Positions 1 through 7,172 are shown, counted from the first letter of the stretch. The stretch: 27,454 nucleotides of DNA from DAOTTI01 sp034437795 (GCA_034437795.1 DAOTTI010000159.1:1-27454), one strand, 5' to 3'. Notes: a model not told the origin generated them from the sequence alone. Numbers and translations: made by a program.

Positions 1-642
1 GGTCTCCGGGCGCAGGTCGGCGATGGCGCCGGCGTCGTCTACGGGCTGGCCGGCGGTGGCGACCACCGCCACGCCGTGCTCGCGCAGGAAGGCCTCTTCC
101 AGGGCGTTCACGTCCGGCAGGTAGGGGGTGACCAGCACGGTGCGGTCGATGCCCAGCGCCCGCAAGGCCGCCACCACCGCGCCGGAGGTGGTGACGACCG
201 CGGGGGGCGCATGGGCCACGCCACCGGTCGAGCCGGCGGCCGCGCCCGCGCGGGCGATGCGCTGGCGTAGCTCGCGCTCCCCTTCCCGCCCGCGGATGAA
301 GCTGGCGGTGGTGCAGGCCAGCGCCAGCACGTCCATACGGGCGCTGCCCAGCTCGTCCGCCGCGCGCTCCACGTGGGACAGCATACCCAAGCCATCGGCC
401 AGGTCGTTGCGGGCATTACGCAGGCGCGCCCCGTGGACGCTGATGCCGGGCGGCAGGAGCTGGGCGAACTCCGGCTCCACCACGGTATTGGCGGAGGGGA
501 TGAGAAGGCCGATGCGCCCGCGCCAGCCGTAGGGCGACGCGGTGCCCCGTCGCCTTGCCTGCTCGACCAGCCGGTCCAGCGCTACGTGGTCGCCACGCTC
601 CATCTGCTCCAGGCGGTCCAGGCGGTTCGGCTGCGCGCTCAT
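1..642 (-). CDS. Asp/Glu racemase / maleate isomerase family protein (3' end outside window)
   Basis: The reverse strand reads open from an ATG at 642 to the window edge, giving 214 residues. After about 45 residues comes GLLIPSANTVVEPEF, the N-terminal substrate-binding strand of the maleate cis-trans isomerase / arylmalonate decarboxylase group. Further on is LALACTTASF, which carries the first active-site cysteine. The second catalytic Cys would lie beyond the window, so isomerase, racemase and decarboxylase cannot be separated. These soluble enzymes act on small dicarboxylates or alpha-substituted acids. The gene follows the enolase-superfamily gene on the same strand after 91 nt that hold a heptad repeat array, and it may be its operon partner. 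The Shine-Dalgarno is weak (GGAG about 12 nt upstream). Family assignment is fairly sure; substrate is unknown. Confidence 0.8.
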   Translation of the reverse strand, partial: MSAQPNRLDRLEQMERGDHVALDRLVEQARRRGTASPYGWRGRIGLLIPSANTVVEPEFAQLLPPGISVHGARLRNARNDLADGLGMLSHVERAADELGSARMDVLALACTTASFIRGREGERELRQRIARAGAAAGSTGGVAHAPPAVVTTSGAVVAALRALGIDRTVLVTPYLPDVNALEEAFLREHGVAVVATAGQPVDDAGAIADLRPET

Positions 643-664
643 CGCTGGCAACACTCCGCGAACA

Positions 665-726
665 GTTCAACGTTTAAGGTGCGCGGTTCAACGCGCAAGG
701 TTCAACGCGCAAGGTTCAACGCGCAA
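665..726. repeat. Heptad-phased repeat array (GTTCAAC/GCGCAAG)
   Basis: Three perfect tandem 14-nt units (GGTTCAACGCGCAA) occupy 685-726. A diverged unit GTTCAACGTTTAAG stands at 665-678. Each unit splits into two heptamers, GTTCAAC and GCGCAAG, so the array has a 7-nt period. It fills the spacer between two minus-strand genes. A related array lies inside the T-box leader near 3395-3470, and both run into GCAAGGTGGT. Confidence 0.8.
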
Positions 727-733
727 GGTGGTA

Positions 734-1816
734 TTAGGACCGTACCGTAGCGACGCGGTGGCGCGCCAGGAATGCCTCGTCGAACTCCAGCCCCAGGCCG
801 GGCCGGTTGGAGAGGCGCACGCGTCCCCGCTCGATGCGGAAGTCCTGGTAGAGGTGTGCCCAGATCTCTGGCGGCTGGTTGGGGGTGGTGGCGGGGATGA
901 TGGCGCCGTGAGGCATGGCGGCGACCAGGTGCGCATTGAAGTCGGGCAGCGTAGCGCCGTGGGGCGCGAGCTTGACGTGATAGGCCTGGGCCAGGGCGGC
1001 GATCTTGCGCCAGCTGGTGTACCCGCCGCCACCGACGACGTCCGTCTGCAGATAGGTGAGGCCGCCCTTCTCCAGGATGGCGCGCACGCCGTAGAGGGAG
1101 CTCTCACCCTCGCCCCCGGCCACCGGGATGCGCGTGTGGCGGGCCACAATGGCCAGGCCGAGGGGCTGGTCATGGCGCAGGACCGGCTCCTCCAGGAAGA
1201 AGATGTCGTATGGCTCAATGCGCCGCGCCACCTCGATGGCCGTCCAGGTATCGAGCAGGGCGAACAGGTCCACCGCCAGCTTCACGTGCGGGCCAATGGC
1301 GGCCCGCGCCGCCTGCGTCTCGGCCACGACGTGATCGGGGTCCCGCTGAAGGATATGGAATTTCACGGCGTCAAAGCCCAGCTCGACACAGGCGGCCAGC
1401 TGCTCGCCCAGCTCTTCTGGGGTCGTGGCGCGCGTAGGGACGTCGGCGTAGACCGGCACCCAGTCGCGATACCCGCCCAGGAGCTGCCAGCAGGGGAGGC
1501 CCGCGCTCTTCCCCAGCAGGTCCCAGAGAGCGATGTCCAGGGCCCCGATGACCCCCATTGCCGGCAGCCGCGCCACTAGCGTCGCCTCGAACATCCTGGC
1601 CCACAGGCGCTCCACGTTGCGCGGGTCCTCGCCCAGCAGGACCGGCGCGAGATAGTCGTCGATCACGCGCACCTGCGCGGCCGTGGTGCGGCTGATCCCG
1701 ATCAGGCCGTCATCGGTGTGCACCTTGATGGCCGCATATGTGCGCCGGTGCCGCGCGGCAAAGGGGTCATCCCAGGTCGGCTCGAACAGAATGGTCTCAA
1801 TCCCGGTGATCTTCAT
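734..1816 (-). CDS. Mandelate racemase/muconate lactonizing (enolase superfamily) protein, probable sugar-acid dehydratase
   Basis: A 360-residue protein of normal length for the enolase superfamily. The capping domain (about 1-120) begins MKITGIETILFEPTW. The TIM barrel carries the expected sites: K152-F-H154 on the second strand; metal ligands D183 (AVDLF), E209/E210 (FFLEEP) and E236 (AGGEGE); and an Asp-His dyad from D259 (LQTDVV) and H286 (LAPHG). KxH plus the His-Asp dyad resembles the mandelate racemase and acid-sugar dehydratase branch rather than the MLE branch. Known members abstract a proton alpha to a carboxylate and dehydrate aldonates or uronates; the substrate here is not readable. 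The start at 1816 is chosen because AGGAGGT lies about 8 nt upstream; an in-frame ATG at 1867 would add residues from inside the SDR gene. The SDR fragment ends 28 nt upstream. Confidence 0.9.
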   Translation of the reverse strand: MKITGIETILFEPTWDDPFAARHRRTYAAIKVHTDDGLIGISRTTAAQVRVIDDYLAPVLLGEDPRNVERLWARMFEATLVARLPAMGVIGALDIALWDLLGKSAGLPCWQLLGGYRDWVPVYADVPTRATTPEELGEQLAACVELGFDAVKFHILQRDPDHVVAETQAARAAIGPHVKLAVDLFALLDTWTAIEVARRIEPYDIFFLEEPVLRHDQPLGLAIVARHTRIPVAGGEGESSLYGVRAILEKGGLTYLQTDVVGGGGYTSWRKIAALAQAYHVKLAPHGATLPDFNAHLVAAMPHGAIIPATTPNQPPEIWAHLYQDFRIERGRVRLSNRPGLGLEFDEAFLARHRVATVRS

Positions 1817-1844
1817 CCTCTTGACCTCCTCCTTTGAGGGCCGG

Positions 1845-2043
1845 CTACCTGGTGGTGAAGCCGCCATCGACGACGATGGTATGGCCGGTGACGAAGTCGG
1901 CAGCGGGGCTGGCCAGGAACAGGGCCGCGCCGACCAGGTCTTCCGGTGTGGCGACCCGTCCCATGGGGATGTGACGCACGTACGATGCGAGAACCGCCGG
2001 ATCGGAGAGACGCTGTTCCATCATCGGCGTGCGGGTAGTGGTG
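1845..2043 (-). pseudogene. Short-chain dehydrogenase/reductase, C-terminal remnant truncated by an IS
   Basis: The reverse strand encodes about 66 residues ending in a TAG at 1845-1847. They read TRTPMMEQRL, then HIPMGRVATPEDLVGAALFL, then FVTGHTIVVDGGF. This is the standard SDR C-terminus: the post-active-site loop, the P-x-G-R-x-(A/G)-x-P-E-D helix and the final G-x-x-x-x-V-D-G-G strand. The Rossmann N-terminus and the YxxxK catalytic site (about 190 residues) are missing, because the reading frame runs directly into the IS terminal repeat at 2044. No SDR N-terminus appears on the far side of the IS. The fragment cannot be active. It once probably headed an operon with the downstream dehydratase, 28 nt away. 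Confidence 0.85.
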
Positions 2044-3220
2044 GGGCAGGGTCTTTTAGTTCTGGCCGAGGTGTGATTAGATCACAGCACGGCAAGGGAG
2101 CATCTGGGTCGGGGTCTGTTGGAGGCGTTCGCCCAGGTACCTGACCCGCGGGACAAGCGCGGGCGGCGCTCCCCCCTGGCAGCCATCCTGGCGCTAGCCA
2201 CGGCGGCGATGCTGGCAGGAGCCCGGAGCCGGTATGCCATCGCCCAGTGGGGGCGGCTGCACCCACCGGCGGTGGTACGGGCGCTGGGCTTCGGGCGGGG
2301 CGGCCCCCTTGCGTTGCACCCCTGCACCTGGTCGTCAAGGACCTGGACGTGGAGGCGTTCGACGCAGCCTTGCGAGGCTGGGCGCAGGGGGGATCTGGGC
2401 GCTGGGGAGGAGGCCATCGCCATGGACGGCCAGGGGCTGCGGGGCATCCAGGGGAGGAGTTCCCCCGAGTGCGGCTGGTCGCCGCCTATGCCACGCGGGC
2501 CGGCCTGGTGCTGGCGCAATCGGGGGGCAGGAGGGGTGAGCAGGAAGCGGAGCTGCAAGTGGCCCCCGGCATCCTGGCTGTGCTCCCCCTCCAGGGGAGA
2601 TGGGGCACGGGCGATGCCTGGTACTGCCAGCGCTAGCTCTGGAGGCAGGTTCTTCGAGCCGGGGGACTACCTGGTTATGGTCAAGGAGAACCGGAGGCGG
2701 CTTTGTCAGGACATCAAGCTGCTCTTTGACGAGCCACCGCAGGCGAGGTGTTCCGGACCGCCGTGCAGCGCGGGCAGCACGGGGACTGCCAGGAGGTGCG
2801 GAGGCGATGGGCATCGGAAGCCTTGGTGGGCTATCTGGACTGGCCAGGGGCCGAGCAGGTGATCAAAGTGGAGCGGGCGAGCTAACGGAAGGGTGGGGTC
2901 AGGCGCCAGGTCCGCTACGCCCTCACCAGTCTGGGCGAAAGGACCACTGCGCGCAAGTTGCTCGAACCTGTCCGCGGGCACTGGGGATTGAGCATCGACG
3001 GCACGATGTGCGGGACGTGACGTTTGGTGAGGATGCCAGTCAGGTCAGGAAAGAGGCGGCGCCCCAGGTCATGGCCACCTTGCGCAACACCGTCATTGGG
3101 CTTCTCCGCCCGGCTGGCTGGACCAATATGGTCGAGGCGCTGCGTCACAACGGCTGGCGGCAGGGCGACGCACTCCGCCTACTGGGGATCCAAATCACCG
3201 ACAACTAAAAGACCCTGCCC
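2044..3220 (+). mobile_element. ISAs1-family insertion sequence, degenerate
   Basis: A 1177-bp element is bounded by perfect 18-bp inverted repeats. GGGCAGGGTCTTTTAGTT is at 2044-2061 and its exact complement at 3203-3220. The interior encodes a broken ISAs1 (H-repeat-type) transposase. The 8 nt outside the ends (TAGTGGTG on the left, GATTGGGC on the right) do not match, so no target duplication is visible. That suggests deletion or recombination after insertion. The intact ends contrast with the decayed transposase; the copy may still be mobilised in trans. Confidence 0.9.
2119..3208 (+). pseudogene. ISAs1-family transposase, multiple frameshifts and a stop
   Basis: Family hallmarks appear in order but in different frames. 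EAFAQVPDPRDKRGRRSPLA is the N-terminal signature. VVKDLDVEAFDAALRGWAQ follows in another frame. AIAMDGQGLRG (first catalytic Asp region) returns to the first frame. RLVAAYATRAGLVLAQ shifts again. DYLVMVKENRRRL comes next, then GYLDWPGAEQVIKVERAS, which runs into an in-frame TAA at 2883-2885. The last part, from HRRHDVRDVTFGEDAS to the TAA just inside the right terminal repeat, is in one frame. Several frameshifts and one nonsense codon are needed to explain this, so no functional transposase is made. Confidence 0.9.
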
Positions 3221-3236
3221 GATTGGGCGCGCGGAC

Positions 3237-3265
3237 TTGTCAATCCGGCTGAGAGGAAGTAGAAT
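3237..3265 (+). promoter_or_regulatory. Sigma-70-type promoter of the T-box/acetolactate-synthase-like unit
   Basis: A -35 box TTGTCA (3237-3242) and a -10 box TAGAAT (3260-3265) are separated by exactly 17 nt. Each differs from consensus at one position. The start site would fall near 3272, just before the T-box stem I. The -35 begins 17 nt to the right of the IS end, so the IS stopped just short of this promoter. It stands out in a region this GC-rich. Confidence 0.65.
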
Positions 3266-3390
3266 TTGGACCTAAGGCGCCGACGGAGAGGAGTAGCTCC
3301 GGACGCCGCAGCGAGAAGCGAGCCCGGTGTGGTGAAAGCGGGCGCTGCGGACGGAGTGAAGGTGGCTCCTGAGCCGCCCGCCGAACGCCG

Positions 3391-3471
3391 GTCCAACGTT
3401 CCGAGCTCAACGTGCAAGGTGGTCCGATAGCCAACCACCCTGAACGTTGACCTTTGAACCTTGAACCTGGC
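3391..3471 (+). repeat. Heptad-phased repeat and inverted repeat inside the T-box leader
   Basis: The stretch reads in 7-nt steps (GTCCAAC, GTTCCGA, GCTCAAC, GTGCAAG, GTGGTCC, GATAGCC, AACCACC, CTGAACG, TTGACCT, TTGAACC, TTGAACC). It resembles the array at 665-726. CAACGTGCAAGGTGGT and ACCACCCTGAACGTTG form an imperfect inverted repeat around CCGATAGCCA. It occupies the variable linker of the riboswitch, between stem I and the antiterminator, so it could be tolerated there as an extra hairpin. Confidence 0.7.
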
Positions 3472-3599
3472 TAGTAGACCGGGCCGGATCGCTGCCCGTT
3501 ATCGCAGCGGAGGTATGATAGTACCTCGGCGAGTGCCTGCTTCCGGCCCCTCACGGGGACCCGGCGGCGGGAATTAGGGTGGTACCGCGGGAATTGGAT

Positions 3600-3628
3600 C
3601 CCGTCCCTAGTGGGGACGGGATTTTTTG
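3600..3628 (+). terminator. T-box intrinsic terminator
   Basis: CCCGTCCC (3600-3607) pairs with GGGACGGG (3613-3620) across a 5-nt loop. It is followed by A and six T residues at 3622-3627. The 5' arm overlaps the sequence needed for the antiterminator, as in other T-box leaders. It stops transcription before the acetolactate-synthase-like gene when the cognate tRNA is charged. Confidence 0.9.
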
Positions 3629-3732
3629 TTGGGCGTCGCGGCAAGGGGATATGGCTGAGGGGGTATAGCTGAGGGGATGCGGCAAGCCCGAGGGCGGAGC
3701 CAGGCACGCGCGAGGGGAAGGGAACCGCAGAG

Positions 3733-5868
3733 ATGGCGATCACAGTTGAGCGACCAAGAGCGACACCAGCGCAGGAAGGGCGCGAGGCAGGGGCGCGAGA
3801 GCTGGAGCATGTGCTGCAGCGCTTCTTCCGAGGCTCATTTCGCGCCGAGCACCACGGGCGCGCCCTCTACGGCCAGGAGGCCAGCGGGGCCGTCATGGCC
3901 GTGGAGTTCATGAAGTTTGTCGGGGCCGAGTTCATCTTTGGCATCCCCGGCGGGGCCAGCCTGCCCCTGAACGACGCCCTGACGCACGGGCACCAGCACG
4001 GCGCCTTCCAGTACGTGCTCACCGGCCACGAGCAGGGGGCCGCTTTCGAGGCAGAGGGCTACGCCGCCGCCAGCGGGCGCTGCGGCTGGTGCACCGGCAC
4101 GTCTGGCCCCGGCGCCACCAACCTGATCACGGGGCTGGCGGACGCCTTCCGCGACAGCCGCCCGGTGATCGCCCTCACCGGCAACACGGCCACCACCGCC
4201 GAGCCGGAGGCCTTCCAGGCGATCGACATCGTCGGCATTACCCACGGCAAGGCGACCAAGGCCTCCTTCCGGCCGGAGCGGCCGGAGGACGTGCAAGAGC
4301 TGATCGTGCGCGCCTATCACACGGCCATGACCGGCCGGCCCGGCTCGGTGCTGGTCGACCTGCCCAAGGACGTGCAGACCAAGACGGCGGTGATGCGCCC
4401 GTGGGAGGAGCTCATCGCCCAGTATGAGTGGCTGCCGCCGCGCGCGGACGAGGCCCTTCTCAAGGAGGCGGCACGCCGGCTGGCCGCAGCCCAGAGGCCG
4501 GTGCTGTACGCCGGCCACGGCGTCATTCTGAGCGGGGCGGCCGACGAGGTGCGGGAGATCAGCCGCCGGTTCCAGATCCCGGTGGCCACCACGGTCCACG
4601 GCCTGGGCGTGATGGAGGCCGACGATCCACTCAACCTCGGGATGATCGGCATGCACGGCACGGTGGTGGCCAACCTGGCGCCCTACCTCTCGGACCTGAC
4701 CGTGGCCCTGGGCGCGCGCTTCGACGACCGCGTGGTGGGGGCGAAGCCCGACCAGTTCGCGCCAGCGTCGACCGTCATCCACATCGACGTCGATGCGCGC
4801 CAGCTCAATCGGGTGCGCAAGGTGGACCTGGCCATCCACAGCGACGTCAAGGACGCGCTGCGGCGCCTGCTGGCCCTGCTGGCCGAAGAGCGCCACGCCG
4901 ATCGCTCGGCCTGGCTGCAGGAGCTGGGGACCATCCGGCAGGAGATGCCGGTGCCCAGCTATGACCGGCCGGACACGGAAGCGCTCTCACACGAGTTCGT
5001 CTACGGCGAGTTGTCGCAGGCCCTGGCCGAGGCGGGGGTGCACGAGGTGGTGGCCACTTTCGACGTGGGGACGCACCAGATGAAGGGGGCGCAGTGGTTC
5101 CCCGTCTCCAAGCCGCGGTCGTTCATCACGTCGGGCGGTATGGGGAGCATGGGCTGCGCCCTGCCCATGGCCTCAGGCGCGAGCTACGCGCGGCCGGACG
5201 CCACGGTGATCGCCTGCGTCGGCGACGGCGGGTTCGTGATGTCCACGCACGAGCTGGACACGATCGGCGGCTACCAGATCCCGGTCAAGATCCTGCTGTT
5301 CGACGATTCCGCCCTGGGGATGGTCACCAACTGGCACGGGCTGTTCTTCGAGGGGCGTGACCTGACCAGCGACCGGCGTCGCGGGCGGCAGGTGCTGCCA
5401 GCGGACGTGGCCAGCATCAAGCAGCACCTGCGCCGGCGGCTGAGCGAGGCGGGGTCGGCGGACGGGCTGGTGGGGGCGCTCTGTGAGGCGACGGTGGACC
5501 TGGCCCGCTGCGAGTGGCCGATCTTTGCGGCCCAGGCGGCGGCGTACGGCATCCCCGCGGAGCGGGTGCGCACCAAGGAGCAGTTCCGCCAGGCGGTGCG
5601 GCGCATGCTGGACGAGCCGGGGCCGTACCTGATCCAGATCATGTTGCCGACCAAGAACCAGGTCTTCCCTCTGATCCAGCCCGGCACGACGCCCCAGGAC
5701 CTGGTCTGGCGGGAGACGCAGCCAGGCTCCGGCGTGTACGTGCGCGTGGCCGAGCGGTTCGACTATCAGGCCAAGCGCCTGCGCACCCTGCACGAGATGG
5801 GGTCCGTCGCCGCGGAAGGCGCCGAGTTCCAACCGCCGGCCCCCGAGCGCGATCACACGGGCTTCTAG
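3733..5868 (+). CDS. Acetolactate-synthase-like thiamine-diphosphate enzyme (large-subunit type) with extension and insert
   Basis: The 711-residue protein has the three ThDP-family domains. The Pyr domain has IFGIPGGASLPLNDAL and the cofactor-activating Glu at E100 (TGHEQGAAF). The central domain spans about 245-390. The PP domain has GDGG at 497-500. Known large subunits (IlvB) are about 550-600 residues. The excess is an N-terminal extension of about 50 residues and an insert of about 45 residues (roughly 548-592) between FFEGRDLTSDR and FAAQAAAYGI. The second metal-binding motif, normally NN, reads DD at 524-525 (LLFDDSALGMV). Family members condense pyruvate or 2-ketobutyrate for Val/Leu/Ile synthesis. 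A valine T-box upstream supports that role. No ilvN or ilvC gene follows, and a glyoxylate-carboligase-like or other carboligase activity remains possible. GGGAAGGG about 11 nt upstream supports the ATG. Confidence 0.82.
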   Translation: MAITVERPRATPAQEGREAGARELEHVLQRFFRGSFRAEHHGRALYGQEASGAVMAVEFMKFVGAEFIFGIPGGASLPLNDALTHGHQHGAFQYVLTGHEQGAAFEAEGYAAASGRCGWCTGTSGPGATNLITGLADAFRDSRPVIALTGNTATTAEPEAFQAIDIVGITHGKATKASFRPERPEDVQELIVRAYHTAMTGRPGSVLVDLPKDVQTKTAVMRPWEELIAQYEWLPPRADEALLKEAARRLAAAQRPVLYAGHGVILSGAADEVREISRRFQIPVATTVHGLGVMEADDPLNLGMIGMHGTVVANLAPYLSDLTVALGARFDDRVVGAKPDQFAPASTVIHIDVDARQLNRVRKVDLAIHSDVKDALRRLLALLAEERHADRSAWLQELGTIRQEMPVPSYDRPDTEALSHEFVYGELSQALAEAGVHEVVATFDVGTHQMKGAQWFPVSKPRSFITSGGMGSMGCALPMASGASYARPDATVIACVGDGGFVMSTHELDTIGGYQIPVKILLFDDSALGMVTNWHGLFFEGRDLTSDRRRGRQVLPADVASIKQHLRRRLSEAGSADGLVGALCEATVDLARCEWPIFAAQAAAYGIPAERVRTKEQFRQAVRRMLDEPGPYLIQIMLPTKNQVFPLIQPGTTPQDLVWRETQPGSGVYVRVAERFDYQAKRLRTLHEMGSVAAEGAEFQPPAPERDHTGF

Positions 5869-6335
5869 CCTGGCTTCTTCACGGCCGGCGAAGAGTTTCC
5901 GTCTCCCTGTGGGAGAGGGGGGAGGGCCCCCGGAGCATCAGTGCCCCAGGCAACCTGATGGCGCCAGGCCATGGCGGTGGTTCTCATTCTCCGCGTCGGA
6001 GAGGGGGCCGCGGGGCCAGGCCGTACGACCGTGGCCGTCGTCCCCCTGTCCGTGTCGGAGGGGGGCGGTGCAGCCAGGTCGCACGGTGGGGCAGAGTGAG
6101 GCAGGGGTGCGGCGCGGCCCCGGCCGAAGGGGGTGCGGTTTGTCCTGCCTTCCGGCGCGGCCCCGCCGCAGGGGAGGTCTCCCGCGGCGGCCGATCTGGA
6201 AGTTCTGCGTGCACCCCGCAGTCAGGCGCGGGTTGCTTGTTGCGGCGGTTGGCGCGATACTGAGGGGCAGAGCCCCGGCCTTTCGCTGCCGGGGCATGAA
6301 GCTGGATCATGCCGGCCGTCGAAGGAGGTTTGCGT
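5869..6335. other. Non-coding, GC-hairpin-rich spacer
   Basis: No convincing gene is seen in these 467 nt; open frames on both strands look like composition effects. The left end is repeat-element copy 1. Further hairpin-like tracts built on CTCC..GGAG follow near 5985-6010 and 6038-6063. A weak promoter-like pair, TTGCTT (6233-6238) and GATACT (6256-6261) with 17-nt spacing, precedes a hairpin GCCCCGGC/GCCGGGGC (6272-6279/6288-6295) upstream of the GYD gene. Confidence 0.55.
5878..5918 (+). repeat. Dispersed MITE/REP-like element, copy 1
   Basis: TTCACGGCCGGCGAAGAG is followed by a hairpin TCTCCC-TGT-GGGAGA (5902-5916). It lies 10 nt past the stop of the ThDP-enzyme gene. It matches, in the opposite orientation, the right half of the copy at 7885-7984. 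The far end of this copy is not clear. The hairpin may also help end transcription, although no T-run follows. Confidence 0.65.
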
Positions 6336-6626
6336 ATGCCCGTGTACGTCGTGCTCTACCACCTGACCGAGCAGGGGCGCAAGACCATCAGGAACCTGGC
6401 CGACCGCATGGACGAGGCCAGCGCGCGGGCGCAGTCTCAGGGCATTAAGGTGCTGGGCAGCTACGTCACCATGGGCCCATACGACGTAGTAACCATCGTG
6501 GAGGCGCCGAGCGACGAGGCTATCGCTCGCGGGGCGGCCGCCATCCTGGAACGGGGCAACGTCACATCCATGACCATGCGCGCCTTCACGGCCGCGGAGT
6601 GGCGCCAGATTACCCAGGGCTCCTGA
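6336..6626 (+). CDS. GYD-domain protein
   Basis: A 96-residue protein starting MPVYVVLYHLTEQGRKTIRN. The central part VLGSYVTMGPYDVVTIVEAP followed by a predicted helix and NVTSMTMRAFT is the GYD family pattern: a small alpha/beta ferredoxin-like fold with conserved G-Y-D-like turns, here G-P-Y-D. Members are cytosolic, often oligomeric, and of uncertain function. The ATG at 6336 is preferred over the in-frame ATG at 6309 because AAGGAGGT lies 6 to 8 nt ahead and the family starts at this strand. It has its own spacer and appears to be monocistronic. No clear link to the ThDP enzyme upstream is visible beyond shared strand. Confidence 0.88.
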   Translation: MPVYVVLYHLTEQGRKTIRNLADRMDEASARAQSQGIKVLGSYVTMGPYDVVTIVEAPSDEAIARGAAAILERGNVTSMTMRAFTAAEWRQITQGS

Positions 6627-6706
6627 CCGCTCGCCCGCATTCCGAGGCCAATGCCCCGCCTTCCATGCCCATGCCAGGCGAGCCATTACCAGGTGCTGCG
6701 GACTGA

Positions 6707-6822
6707 GGCAGTACCCGCAGCGGTCGCGCGCGGCCGCACGCACACGGCCCCGTGCGGGCCGCTTCCTGGCCCTGGAGCGCGGCAGTACCCGCAGCGGTCG
6801 CGCGCGGCCGCACGCACACGGC
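6707..6822. repeat. 42-nt perfect direct repeat pair
   Basis: The same 42 nt, beginning GGCAGTACCCGCAGCGGTCG and ending GCACACGGC, occur at 6707-6748 and 6781-6822. They are separated by 32 nt. Each contains the palindrome GCGGCCGC. They lie in the spacer between the GYD gene and the antitoxin-like ORF. Only two units exist and no cas genes are present, so this looks like a recent local duplication. Confidence 0.85.
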
Positions 6823-6854
6823 GGTCGGCCAGGGCAGAGATCGGGGGCGAGGCA

Positions 6855-7172
6855 TCAGGTGGCAGCGAGCGGCGGCTGGAGGCCAGGCTCGACCGCCACC
6901 TTGAGCGCTCTCGCCTTCCGCACCATGCCCCGCCGGCAGGTGTCCATCAACGCCGTGAGTCGAGGGCGTCCGGCATCGTCGAGCGTCCCCTCTCGCTGCC
7001 GCGCCAGCAAGTCGTGAAGCTCAGCCTGTTCTGACCCGCTCATCTGCGGGTCGTGCAGGGCGGGCGCCTGGGCATCCGGCAACGCCTCCACCGGCCGGTC
7101 GGCTACAGCGCGGCCAAGCCTTTGCGCTACTGCCGTGGCATGAAGTTCCCTATGGTATGGAAGGCACAGCAA
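6855..7172 (-). CDS. Small antitoxin-like hypothetical protein, possibly degraded at the N-terminus
   Basis: The C-terminal 60 residues look like real protein: SEQAELHDLLARQREGTLDD, then a helix with RLTALMDTCRRGMVRKARAL, then KVAVEPGL. This leucine/arginine-rich two-helix pattern resembles small uncharacterised Chloroflexota proteins, sometimes found as orphan antitoxin-like genes; that recall is from memory, not a search. The frame is open up to a TTG at 7172. The first ATG in the conserved part is at 7043 and would give 62 residues. The N-terminal half is less convincing. It is divergent from the AIM24 gene, whose ATG is 13 nt away. No partner toxin gene is next to it. Function unknown. 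Confidence 0.45.
   Translation of the reverse strand: MLCLPYHRELHATAVAQRLGRAVADRPVEALPDAQAPALHDPQMSGSEQAELHDLLARQREGTLDDAGRPRLTALMDTCRRGMVRKARALKVAVEPGLQPPLAAT

Larger units (their letters stand above)
3274..3628 (+). promoter_or_regulatory. T-box riboswitch, probably valine tRNA-specific, transcription-attenuating
   Basis: Stem I has the AGTA loop-E motif at 3292-3295 and the GAAG-NNN-GCTCCT-GAGC strand at 3358-3374, which places the specifier at 3362-3364 = GTG (Val). The T-box core AGGGTGGTACCGCG is at 3576-3589. Its bulge TGGT (3580-3583) pairs with an ACCA tRNA end, so the discriminator base must be A, as in tRNA-Val and unlike bacterial tRNA-Gly (U). This disfavours the alternative reading GGT (Gly) at 3361-3363. 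The terminator follows. Uncharged tRNA would stabilise the antiterminator and switch on the enzyme gene, whose ATG lies about 105 nt past the terminator. The linker between stem I and the antiterminator (about 3395-3470) carries a heptad repeat array. Confidence 0.88.

Noticed and set aside
542..1579. Long plus-strand open frame opposite the enolase-superfamily gene
   Set aside because: It is antisense to a gene with full catalytic motifs and has no family features; long shadow frames are expected at this GC content.
2044..3220. Active insertion sequence
   Set aside because: The transposase needs several frameshift corrections and has an in-frame TAA at 2883; only the ends are intact.
3361..3363. 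Glycine (GGT) specifier in the T-box
   Set aside because: It breaks the spacing to the GAGC strand seen in known T-boxes, and the TGGT bulge does not fit the U73 of bacterial tRNA-Gly.
6707..6822. CRISPR array
   Set aside because: Only two repeats, a single spacer, no leader and no cas genes.
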